A DNA stretch of 64,000 nucleotides from Synergistaceae bacterium (lineage in GTDB: Bacteria > Synergistota > Synergistia > Synergistales > Synergistaceae): the NCBI GenBank assembly GCA_031289775.1, contig JAITOY010000022.1, positions 1 through 64,000 on the forward strand. The letters run 5' to 3'. Shown here in pieces: positions 51,912-59,797 of the stretch. A model generated the notes under the pieces. It was given only the letters and a program-made list of their open reading frames with translations. It had not been told where the DNA came from and searched no databases. A program made the position numbers and the translations under genes. Numbering within the stretch: the stretch's first letter is position 1; each line of letters starts with the position of its first letter.

Positions 51912-53273
51912 ATGAGTATGGCGAAAAAAGAAAGTTATTCGAGCGCACAGTTGACTAAGTTCATTCTACCCTCCCTGATCGCGGCCATCGCGTTTATCAT
52001 GCCCATACCGCAAGATGGCACGTATAACACAATTCTCGGAATAGTCATAGACTTCGGCAAGACAGTTTTAAAGTCCTACCTGCCGATGGCGGCGATGATT
52101 TTCGTCGTGCTTAGCGCTCTTGTAACCGTTCTGGCCGTGGCGGCTAGGCCGAAGTTCATAACGGAGAGCGAGTTTCTGCGCGAGATCTTTGTGGTAACGC
52201 CATTTTGGCTGCTCTCACGTCTCCTTGGCGGAGCGTTGTATATTTTGATTATCTTTCATATCGGGCCGGAAGTGATCTGGAACATGGATAACGGAGGGAC
52301 GCCGGGGATAGTGCTCGCGCCCGCTCTTCTCATAATTTTCCTCGTCCTGGCTGCCATCGTTCCTTTTCTCACAGACTATGGGCTCATGGAGTATGTTGGC
52401 ACCTTCGCCCGCCCGCTGATGCGCCCGCTGTTCAAACTTCCCGGCAGGGCAGCGGTGGACTGCCTGGCGTCCTGGATCGGTTCGAGCTCTGTCGCGGTCG
52501 TGATTACGACAAAGGTGCACGATCAGGGGTATTACACCGACAGAGAGGGCGCTATCATCTCCACGACATTCTCCGTCATCAGCATAGCGTATATCTACGT
52601 CATGGCCGACTTCGTCAAACTTCCACACATGTACTTTCAAATTCTCATCTCGATCTACATAGTGACATTCCTGCTTGCCATCATAATGCCGCGAATTTGG
52701 CCGTTGTCGAGCATTCCGGACACGTTTTCCGGCAAGGCCGGCAAACAGCGCATAGGCGACGAGATACCGGAAGGGTATAAGCTCGGCGATTGGGCGCTGA
52801 AGCTGGCTGTCGATCGCGCGGCCAAACAGACGCCCGCCGCTACTGTCGCCGGCGTTGGGAAGACCCTCGTTTCGCTCGTCGTCGGCACCATGCCGCTCGT
52901 CATCTCGTGGGGCACGGTCGTTCTGATAATCGCGAACAACACCCCTATATTCAACATCATCGCGACGCCGTTCACCTTGCTGCTGAACCTGATGCGGATT
53001 CCGGAGGCCGGGGCGGTTGGCACGGCGTTTGTTCTGAGCTTCGCGGATCAGTTCCTCGCGGCAGTGGTCGGCGCTGGCGCCGAGACTGACGCTGCCAGGT
53101 TCATGTGCGCTGGAATATCGGCGACGGGGCTTGTCTACATGACAGAAGTCGGGGTTTTGATCCTGAACTCATCCATCCCGCTGAACTTCATAAAGCTCAC
53201 CTGCATCTACATAATTCGCGCGGTGCTCACCATATTCCTGCTCGCTCCATTTGCATGGTACTTCACGATGTAA
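51912..53273 (+). CDS. YjiH family membrane protein (nucleoside-recognition/Gate domain)
   Basis: 453 residues, ten or more hydrophobic helices. Similar to YjiH proteins with the Gate domain: LTDYGLMEYVGTFARPLMRP near residue 155, then LPGRAAVDCLASWIGSSSVA and VHDQGYYTDREGAIISTTFS, and C-terminal AGISATGLVYMTEVGVLILN. Gate-domain proteins are transporters or transport-coupled proteins of uncertain substrate. It follows the dehydrogenase gene by 10 bases (SD GGAG, 6 bases). With NhaC it brackets a saccharopine dehydrogenase-like enzyme, so transport of an amino acid or its product is a fair guess. Confidence 0.82.
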   Translation: MSMAKKESYSSAQLTKFILPSLIAAIAFIMPIPQDGTYNTILGIVIDFGKTVLKSYLPMAAMIFVVLSALVTVLAVAARPKFITESEFLREIFVVTPFWLLSRLLGGALYILIIFHIGPEVIWNMDNGGTPGIVLAPALLIIFLVLAAIVPFLTDYGLMEYVGTFARPLMRPLFKLPGRAAVDCLASWIGSSSVAVVITTKVHDQGYYTDREGAIISTTFSVISIAYIYVMADFVKLPHMYFQILISIYIVTFLLAIIMPRIWPLSSIPDTFSGKAGKQRIGDEIPEGYKLGDWALKLAVDRAAKQTPAATVAGVGKTLVSLVVGTMPLVISWGTVVLIIANNTPIFNIIATPFTLLLNLMRIPEAGAVGTAFVLSFADQFLAAVVGAGAETDAARFMCAGISATGLVYMTEVGVLILNSSIPLNFIKLTCIYIIRAVLTIFLLAPFAWYFTM

Positions 53274-53423
53274 CGGGGATATTTCGATTATGGATCGTAG
53301 CGGCGTTTACGTAGGTTCGGAGATAGGCTCGCTGACGCGCTCAAAAAAGCCGTTATGGAGATGAGCGCGGAGGATGCGGCGAATACCCTAAGCCTGTCGA
53401 TGCCGCTGTATCGGGAGGGCTGA
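53274..53423 (+). pseudogene. coding remnant, unrecognised
   Basis: Two frames in succession look protein-like: MDRSGVYVGSEIGS from ATG 53290, then, one frame over, DRLADALKKAVMEMSAEDAA followed by NTLSLSMPLYREG and a stop at 53421. Joined by a single-base shift they would form one short chain. I cannot name the family. It may be the frameshifted C-terminal end of a lost gene. Confidence 0.35.
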
Positions 53424-53443
53424 TAGGCATTTTTTCGCATAGC

Positions 53444-53484
53444 GCGACCAGGAGGACGACAATCCTCCCGGTCGCCGTTTTTTT
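53444..53484 (+). terminator. intrinsic terminator after the nhaC-dehydrogenase-yjiH group
   Basis: GCGACCaGGAGGA pairs with TCCTCCcGGTCGC (53444-53475) around a six-base loop and is followed by seven T (53478-53484). It ends at the stop of the convergent sensor kinase gene. Confidence 0.88.
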
Positions 53485-56104
53485 AGTTCGACAGGCGCTT
53501 CAGGCGGTCGCCTATCTCATCATACTCCAGATTACCGGTCTTTTCCCTTATCCATCTAACGAGCTCGCCGTCCCGCTCATATTCATATTCCTCGAGCTTG
53601 CCAAGAACGTCCGTCATGCCTTGTATGTCATAGTGTTCGCAGCGATCGAGCAGTTTTCTCAGCAGTTCGTCGTCCGGCGCCGCTTTTTTCTCCAGAGCCT
53701 TTGATTTTGGTGAACTCTCTCGTATAAAAATCAGATCCGCGATAAGTTTCTCAACTGTTTCGATGAACGCGCCATTTTTTTCGACAATTGCCTCTAACTC
53801 GTTCTTTTTAGCGTGGAGCTCGAGATCCTCCGCCAATTTCGCGGATTTAAAGGCGCAGATGCTGGAGCTTGAACCCTTTATTCCGTGCACTGTCACTGCG
53901 TACTCATGGATGGAATCCCTGTCGACGTTCCGCAGTTTGTCGAGCAGTGGCGGCGTGTTGTCCATAAAGGAGTCAAGTACCTCCTGATACGCGCTTTCTT
54001 TCGGAAAACGGGATAGGCAAGCGGCTATATCCAGTCCGTCGATTACGGCCTCGGCGATGGAATGGTTCTTGTTCTCGGAGGCGGCTCTCTTGAATATGCC
54101 GTGGTCTTTCAACTCGTCGCTCGCTTTAAGGCGTCGTCTTTCATGCGGCACCCATTTTTCGACGCACTCCTTCAGCTTCGCTATTTCAAGTGGTTTCGAC
54201 AGGAAATCGTCAAAACCGTTCTCCAGAAACATCTCTTTCATTCCTGAGACCGCGTTTGCGGTGAGCGCCGCGATAGGAAGCCTCGTGAAACGTCCTCCCA
54301 GCGAACGAATCGCGGAGGTCGCCTCTACCCCGTCCATGCCGGGCATCATGTGATCCATGAGCACGAGATCGTATTCCTTCTCCCTGACGAGGGCCACTGA
54401 CTCTTCGCCGCTTTGGCATGTTTCCACCTTCATCATGTACGGAGAGAGAAGTCCCTCCGCTACTTTCAGGTTTGTCGCGTTGTCGTCCACTATCAGCACG
54501 CGAAAGTCGGGCGCGGTGAAGAGGACTTCGCCGGATCGCGAGCTGGTATGCGTCCTCCTCACGAGATCGCCCATTGGTATGTAATCGCGGCACGTCTGTC
54601 TGACTGAGGCTGTGAATACGGAGCCCTTCCCGTATTCGCTCTCGACACTCACGTCTCCGCCCATGGCGCGGCAAAGGAGACGCGTGATAGACAACCCGAG
54701 GCCCGCACCTTGAATGTTTTTGTTGTGTTGGGTATCGACGCGGGTGAAGTCGTTGAACAGACGACCCACATCCTCCAATTTGATGCCGATCCCGCTGTCT
54801 GAGATGGAGAAAATCAAATTTACCGAGCCATCCCCAAAGCGCTCGCATCGAGCGGCGAAATTGATAAAACCACTGTTCGTATACTTCTCAGCGTTCGAGA
54901 GGATGTTGAGCAGTATCTGGCGAACCCTGACCTCGTCGCCTATCAGGAACGCGGGAATCGAAGAGTCCACCTCCGTTAGCAGCTCGACCGGCTTGTCGCC
55001 GAGGCGGACTTTTATTATGGTGAGGACGTCGTCGAATAAAGACGCGGTTTCATAACGAGAGGTCGCGATCTGGACGTGACCGGACTCTATTTTCGAGAAA
55101 TCGAGGATGTCGTTGATTATGGAGAGGAGGCTTGCGCCGGCCTGCTTGATGTCCTGTATGTATTCAAGCGCCTCATGCCTGCCGTAGTCGCGCTCCGCTA
55201 ACTCGCTCATTCCGATTATCGCGTTCATAGGGGTGCGAATCTCGTGCGACATCCTGGCCAAAAACGCGCTTTTGGCCTCCGACGCAGCCTGCGCTTTTCT
55301 GTTCATCGCCATCAGTTCGCGATTTTGTCCCGTTATAGCCTTGAGCAGGGATAGGTAGAGGATAAAACCGAGAATGATAAAACCCACGATGAAGATTATT
55401 TCATTGATTATTCTGGAGCGCATGCTTAAATAAATGCTTTCGGCCTCAAAATCGCAGCCAATTACGCCAACAACGTCGCCTGCGGAATTAAAAATGGGAA
55501 AAAACGTCGATATCAGCCACCCCCAATCTGGAAGGTAGGACATTTTTTCGTACTGCATAGTTTTGGTCTCGTATGTCTTCATGTAGGAAGGGCCATATTG
55601 CGAAATATCCTCTTGGAGTCCCAGGGGCGAGACTTCATCTATAGTCTCCCCGTCTATAACGTACATATGGACAGTATCCAAGTATGGCGCCATTGTATAA
55701 AGATACAGGCACCCGGTCTCACGTTTCAGGTTCAGCAGTTTTATCCGTGTTTCCTCATAATACGGGTCTTCGGGATCGAGGCTTTTGGCCAGCCTTTCGA
55801 AAGAGTCGCCGTCTATTAACTCGGAGGCGCGTTTAACGATGGGCGCGCCTATGCTGTAATTGACAAACTCAGTAATTTCGTTTACCTCTTGTATCGTGTT
55901 GATGATGATTACTGAAAAAATCGTCAGTACAAAAACAATAAAAAATAGGGCAAACCGTATTTGAAGGTAAAACGGTTTAACATTTGAATCGGAATCTGAA
56001 AAAAGACGAGAGCCTACCACAACAAGGCCCCACACAATGGACAGTCGACCAATAAACGAACCTCCCTGCATGTATTCGCGCAAAACGTCACTAACGTAAA
56101 GCAT
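53483..56104 (-). CDS. hybrid sensor histidine kinase with Hpt domain
   Basis: 873 residues. Membrane helices near 47-72 and 232-255 bracket a sensor region with a Cache/PAS-like ending (LPDWGWLISTFFPIFNSAGD, then VVGVIGCDFEAE). The HisKA box ARMSHEIRTPMNAIIGMSEL puts the phospho-His at about 286. The HATPase has SDSGIGIKLEDV and GAGLGLSITRLLCRAMGG. The receiver has VLIVDDNATN and the Asp in LVLMDHMMPGMDGVE (about 586). A C-terminal Hpt domain has HGIKGSSSSICAF (His about 738). It is a full phosphorelay in one chain. The true start is uncertain: the first ~40 residues (YVSDVLREYMQGGSFIGRLS) are atypical, and a TTGACA lies just upstream of 56104. Confidence 0.9.
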   Translation of the reverse strand: MLYVSDVLREYMQGGSFIGRLSIVWGLVVVGSRLFSDSDSNVKPFYLQIRFALFFIVFVLTIFSVIIINTIQEVNEITEFVNYSIGAPIVKRASELIDGDSFERLAKSLDPEDPYYEETRIKLLNLKRETGCLYLYTMAPYLDTVHMYVIDGETIDEVSPLGLQEDISQYGPSYMKTYETKTMQYEKMSYLPDWGWLISTFFPIFNSAGDVVGVIGCDFEAESIYLSMRSRIINEIIFIVGFIILGFILYLSLLKAITGQNRELMAMNRKAQAASEAKSAFLARMSHEIRTPMNAIIGMSELAERDYGRHEALEYIQDIKQAGASLLSIINDILDFSKIESGHVQIATSRYETASLFDDVLTIIKVRLGDKPVELLTEVDSSIPAFLIGDEVRVRQILLNILSNAEKYTNSGFINFAARCERFGDGSVNLIFSISDSGIGIKLEDVGRLFNDFTRVDTQHNKNIQGAGLGLSITRLLCRAMGGDVSVESEYGKGSVFTASVRQTCRDYIPMGDLVRRTHTSSRSGEVLFTAPDFRVLIVDDNATNLKVAEGLLSPYMMKVETCQSGEESVALVREKEYDLVLMDHMMPGMDGVEATSAIRSLGGRFTRLPIAALTANAVSGMKEMFLENGFDDFLSKPLEIAKLKECVEKWVPHERRRLKASDELKDHGIFKRAASENKNHSIAEAVIDGLDIAACLSRFPKESAYQEVLDSFMDNTPPLLDKLRNVDRDSIHEYAVTVHGIKGSSSSICAFKSAKLAEDLELHAKKNELEAIVEKNGAFIETVEKLIADLIFIRESSPKSKALEKKAAPDDELLRKLLDRCEHYDIQGMTDVLGKLEEYEYERDGELVRWIREKTGNLEYDEIGDRLKRLSN

Positions 56105-56232
56105 GATCGACCCAAAGTATTTTTATGTCAAGACGCGATATTGACATCCTGAAAGCGGGGGAGGGCGATATATTGTCTGTGGGGGCTCGGCGCTGAAATT
56201 CGCCCGTCGATCCCCGCCCGGTTTTTTGTCTT

Positions 56233-57504
56233 TTACGGTTTGGATACCCTTCCCATGAACAGGATCGTCCCGCTTGCCTCGTCCTGGATCAGAAAGATGA
56301 ATGGGTGGTCGGCCCGGAATATAACTGGTTCTTCCTCCTTTAGCAGAGCGGTCGCCCGGGCCGCGCTTATTGCCGTTGCTGCTGCGGCCTCAGTTCCCCT
56401 CTCGTCGACCTCAACTATCGCTTTGTGAGACGCCACGTTTATATAGAGATTCCTCTTGCCGTTCATGAGGGAGAAATCAGCTAGATCCTCGTCAAACGCG
56501 CTTCCGACGCCCAGGTTTTTCAGCGTCTCCGTGAGGTCGAACGAGCTTTCGAGCCTGAACTTCGGAATGTTCACGTCCACCCGTCTGCGTTCAACTCTGT
56601 TGCGCAGGTCGTCCAAGCCGCCCAGAGCGAGCTTTCCCTCGATCGCGCCGAGGCCGTCCCGTTCCTTTGGCAGGAAAATTATCATAGAGTAAACGCCTCT
56701 GGCGTACGGAAGTTTCAAAACTTGCGTTTCGTCAGTCTCAAAATACGGGGTATACCTGACTGAGCGCATCATCACGGCTGGGGCCGAGGCGTCCGGAGAC
56801 GCGAAAAAATCAGATTCGTAGTTCAGGGTCTCGCGAAACTCGTCGAGCCATGGAGCTTTAAAGTATACGGCGTTTACAAGGACGAGCCTCGTGTCTGAGC
56901 GCACACTCCCAGAGGGGAGTATGTCCTGTATTTTGTCGTTTGTGTGCTTCGCGACCCAGTCGTTTATCTCGGCCCTCGATCGATCCGGCTGGTTTTTGTA
57001 GTCGAGCGGTCTCGCGGACGCCTCGTAGGCGCTCGCGAGAAGGCGGGTGAATGAGTTCAGGAGCCGGTAGTCGCGCTGTGGCCAGATGGAGTTGGCTGTT
57101 GAAAGTTGGCCCGACCCCTCAGGCGCGCCGGCGAAGCCCTTGAGGAGAGCCGCGTTCGACTCGTGAATCTCGTCGCTGTAGTAGAGGAGTTTTTCCATCT
57201 CAGCCGCAGTGTCGCCCGCCGCGCCTGCGTAGGTCATGGCGAACGTCGTGGATACGCTGTATGGCGAGAAGCAGATGTTTTCGCAGCCCAAGTCCTTCGC
57301 AAAGGCCCGGTACAGGTCGACTGCCAGGGAGTTTACCGCGAACGCAGCCGCGTCCTCGGTCATCGGGGTTATATTTTCGGCCGCTTGAAGAGAGTCGGCG
57401 GAAAAAATGGAGAGACATACCAGAAGCGTGAGGATGAGCGAAAATTTCGCAAAAAACGGAGATCTCCACACTAAGTTGTTTTCGCAAAACACGTGAATTA
57501 TCAT
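56233..57504 (-). CDS. secreted serpin (serine protease inhibitor family)
   Basis: 423 residues. A hydrophobic signal segment (FSLILTLLVCLSIFSADSLQ) ends near residue 42. Serpin marks: NICFSPYSVSTTFAMTYAGA, TRLVLVNAVYFKAPWLDEF, IPKFRLESSFDLTETLKNLG, and the hinge plus reactive loop VDERGTEAAAATAISAARAT then ADHPFIFLIQDEASGTILFM. The small-residue hinge GTEAAAAT is the form of an inhibitory serpin. Counting G as P15 places P1 at the Ala after Arg, giving an elastase- or trypsin-like target depending on register. It probably guards the cell envelope against host or neighbour proteases. SD GGAGAG is 8 bases from ATG 57504. Confidence 0.93.
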   Translation of the reverse strand: MIIHVFCENNLVWRSPFFAKFSLILTLLVCLSIFSADSLQAAENITPMTEDAAAFAVNSLAVDLYRAFAKDLGCENICFSPYSVSTTFAMTYAGAAGDTAAEMEKLLYYSDEIHESNAALLKGFAGAPEGSGQLSTANSIWPQRDYRLLNSFTRLLASAYEASARPLDYKNQPDRSRAEINDWVAKHTNDKIQDILPSGSVRSDTRLVLVNAVYFKAPWLDEFRETLNYESDFFASPDASAPAVMMRSVRYTPYFETDETQVLKLPYARGVYSMIIFLPKERDGLGAIEGKLALGGLDDLRNRVERRRVDVNIPKFRLESSFDLTETLKNLGVGSAFDEDLADFSLMNGKRNLYINVASHKAIVEVDERGTEAAAATAISAARATALLKEEEPVIFRADHPFIFLIQDEASGTILFMGRVSKP

Positions 57505-57548
57505 TCGAAGTCACTCTCCATAATAAAATCAGACATTCCCTAAGCGCA

Positions 57549-57576
57549 ATATTAATCGCGGGCGTCGTTTTGGCAA
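57549..57576 (-). promoter_or_regulatory. promoter of the serpin gene
   Basis: Minus strand TTGCCA (57576-57571), 16-base spacer, TAATAT (57554-57549), about 45 bases before the serpin ATG. A TTGACA a few bases further up does not space well with any -10. Confidence 0.5.
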
Positions 57577-57623
57577 ATGTCAAAAACACCAATCAGGCGC
57601 GAATCTGCAAACTGGCGCGTCGG

Positions 57624-58760
57624 TTATCTGAAGAAGTCGGCTAACGGGTGGCGCCTTTTCGCTTTGTTCAGGGCGTCCAATACGCCTTGACGCAGGATAT
57701 CGAGGGACTCCGTTCCGTCTGGCAGTTCGTTTGCGCCGGCTATTTTTTTGCCATCGACGAAGAGAGCTTGCCCGGAAGGGGAGTTGCCGACCCTTATGTC
57801 GTAAGGCGCCGTCTCGAGCTGGAGTGAGTCCCACAGCGCCGAAGCGGTGTCTTCAAACAGCTCTGCCGTCGCTTCGTTCTCCTCGCCTCGCCAGACCGGC
57901 GTTTCGTCTATCGTGAGACAGAGATCGCCTGAGAGAACCTCGACACGCGTCCTCAGGAGACCGAGCGGGTATTTCCTGTTTACTGGCAGGTCGTGTTCCT
58001 CCATATACTTGATCGCGGAGGCTATTCTCTCCTTTGTGTCCGGGTGAGTCTGATAAATTCCGAGGTCTACCTGTGCGCGCTTCAAACTCTCCTCCTGAAG
58101 CCGCTCCTGAAGCGTCAGGACTCCAGTAGGGTTGTAGCCCGCCCTGTGTAGGGCCTGGATGCCATAAGCGTCCGCCTCTTTTTCGATATCGATGCTATAG
58201 GCGCCCATCACGGCGACCTGAATTGCGTTTGCGGCAATGATCGCCGCCCCCTTACCGCGCGACGCTATCATAGCCGCTATCGCCAGAAGGGTCATGCGGT
58301 CGTTGCGAGCCATCTGGGTTATGACGTGTTTTCTGTCCGCGTGGCTCATCTCGTGAGCGAGCACTCCGGCGAGTTCGAGGTCTGTCTTCACGAAGTCTAG
58401 CATACCGGTTGTGACGTACATAGGGCCGCCCGCCAGGGCGAAGGCGTTCACCATTTTGTGGTCGACAATTTTTACCTCATAGGGGAGGTTTCGCTTCATC
58501 TGCGGCTTCAGCCTTTTGACGATTGTCTCGACGCGCGCCTGAAGCACTGGGTCGATTATGACAGGCATGGCCTTCTCGACCTCATCGACGCCGCGGCGCG
58601 CTAATTTTTCCTCCTCAGGAGTGACGTCGTACGAGACGGAGACGTCGTTGGATACGGAAAGGGGAGCGGCGTATGCCGCTCCCGGCGTGAAGGCGACTAA
58701 TAGCGACAACCAAACAAACAGGATTTTGGATGTTTTTGATTGCGCAAAAAAGGACTTCAG
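57624..58760 (-). CDS. M48 family metalloprotease, periplasmic
   Basis: About 378 residues if translation begins at CTG 58760. The frame stays open there, a purine-rich SD-like AAAGGCGGG lies ahead, and the product then starts with a proper signal peptide (MKSFFAQSKTSKILFVWLSL, LLVAFTPG, AAYA-AP). The next possible start, TTG 58709, would cut the signal short. The zinc site is intact: HEMSH in LELAGVLAHEMSHADRKH (about 128), and the third ligand Glu in SIDIEKEADAYGIQALHRAG. This is the BepA/Oma1-like layout, used for outer-membrane protein quality control or peptide breakdown. The C-terminal ~130 residues are not recognised. Confidence 0.85.
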   Translation of the reverse strand: MKSFFAQSKTSKILFVWLSLLVAFTPGAAYAAPLSVSNDVSVSYDVTPEEEKLARRGVDEVEKAMPVIIDPVLQARVETIVKRLKPQMKRNLPYEVKIVDHKMVNAFALAGGPMYVTTGMLDFVKTDLELAGVLAHEMSHADRKHVITQMARNDRMTLLAIAAMIASRGKGAAIIAANAIQVAVMGAYSIDIEKEADAYGIQALHRAGYNPTGVLTLQERLQEESLKRAQVDLGIYQTHPDTKERIASAIKYMEEHDLPVNRKYPLGLLRTRVEVLSGDLCLTIDETPVWRGEENEATAELFEDTASALWDSLQLETAPYDIRVGNSPSGQALFVDGKKIAGANELPDGTESLDILRQGVLDALNKAKRRHPLADFFR

Positions 58761-58776
58761 CGTGGTTTCCCGCCTT

Positions 58777-59241
58777 TCAGATACTGGAAGCCACTCCCTG
58801 CGAATAGCCTTTCATGGCGACGCGGTTCCGTCCCATAGAGAGCAGGGTTTTGCGCATCTCTGCGAGATTCTCCTCCAAGTTCTGGCGAATTCTCCCTTCG
58901 CGGTCAAGGAGGTTCTGTCCGAGTTCGCGGATTTTATCGATGTTGCCTACTATCTGGTTATATCCGCGCTCTCCTACGCTCGTCGCGACGGCGTTCCAAA
59001 AGACTGGCCCCTCACGCCCCTCGGCAATGCCGAGTCCAGAGGATATTTGGTTCCAACGCTCAAGGAGCGTCTCCTGGAGGGAGATCACGGACTGTTTCTG
59101 CTGAAGAACATCAAGAAGGCCTTCCATATCCGACTCCCTGACCTTGATTTCCTCGATGTCGACGAGGTTTTCAAGATCCCTGTACAGAGTCAGTTCCTCC
59201 TCGACGAGCTTGTTTACTCTGTAGAAAAGTTCAGTACGCAA
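58777..59241 (-). CDS. flgN: FlgN-like flagellar export chaperone
   Basis: 154 residues, almost wholly helical with heptad-like repeats: VNKLVEEELTLYRDLENLVD near the N-terminus and LLDVLQQKQSVISLQETLLE in the middle. This fits the FlgN family, which holds the hook-filament junction proteins FlgK and FlgL in the cytoplasm before export. The assignment rests on pattern, size and on overlapping the fliS gene by 11 bases. No flgK/flgL is visible in the window. Confidence 0.7.
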   Translation of the reverse strand: MRTELFYRVNKLVEEELTLYRDLENLVDIEEIKVRESDMEGLLDVLQQKQSVISLQETLLERWNQISSGLGIAEGREGPVFWNAVATSVGERGYNQIVGNIDKIRELGQNLLDREGRIRQNLEENLAEMRKTLLSMGRNRVAMKGYSQGVASSI

Positions 59242-59683
59242 AATTCGTCCCTCCCGCAGACGGCGCTACGGCCGCTACTTTTTTATCACCGGTCTCCATT
59301 TTGAGTTTGGAGATTGCTTCCATCCAGGTAGATTTCAGCTCCTCCAACATCTGACGAACCATTTTTATCGGCTCGCCCTCTTTTTTGACGTTAGCTTCGA
59401 CGAGCTGGAAGTACATGTAGTCGTATAGACGCATAAGAGACGCCGCGACCTCGCCTCCCTGCTCGAGGTTCAGAGTTACCATCAGCTCCCTGACGACCGC
59501 CTGAGCTCTCTTGAGGTGATTGTTTATCTGTTCGACGTCATTGACCTCTATGGCCTTCTCCGCCGCAACACAAGATCTAATCCCAATGTCGTAGGTGATT
59601 ATCAGCAATTGTTCCTTGGACGCCATCTGAATCTGGTTGACTCTGTAAGTGTCCTTGGCCTGCTGAGCAAAGCGTTCATCCAT
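59231..59683 (-). CDS. fliS: flagellin chaperone FliS
   Basis: 150 residues. The family start is clear: AQQAKDTYRVNQIQMASKEQ then LLIITYDIGIRSC, corresponding to the 'Y...Q..ta.p..Ll.mLydg' pattern of FliS. NHLKRAQAVVRELMVTLNLE and YDYMYFQLVEANVKK follow. FliS binds the C-terminus of flagellin and prevents early assembly. First gene of fliS-flgN. Confidence 0.93.
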   Translation of the reverse strand: MDERFAQQAKDTYRVNQIQMASKEQLLIITYDIGIRSCVAAEKAIEVNDVEQINNHLKRAQAVVRELMVTLNLEQGGEVAASLMRLYDYMYFQLVEANVKKEGEPIKMVRQMLEELKSTWMEAISKLKMETGDKKVAAVAPSAGGTNFAY

Positions 59684-59707
59684 TCAGATTCGCCCCCCTC
59701 ACTTATA

Positions 59708-59735
59708 TTGTCGGACGATACCCGTGTGCAATTTA
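59708..59735 (-). promoter_or_regulatory. possible sigma-28 (FliA) promoter for fliS-flgN
   Basis: Minus strand TAAA (59735-59732), 16-base spacer, TCCGACAA (59715-59708), against the FliA consensus TAAA-N15-GCCGATAA. The spacer is one base long and two positions differ, but location 25 bases before the fliS start fits a late flagellar gene. Confidence 0.4.
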
Positions 59736-59797
59736 GAGAATATAAAAAAGGACGCCGCATCCCAGAAAATTATAGCAGAATTATTTGACGTTTTTGC

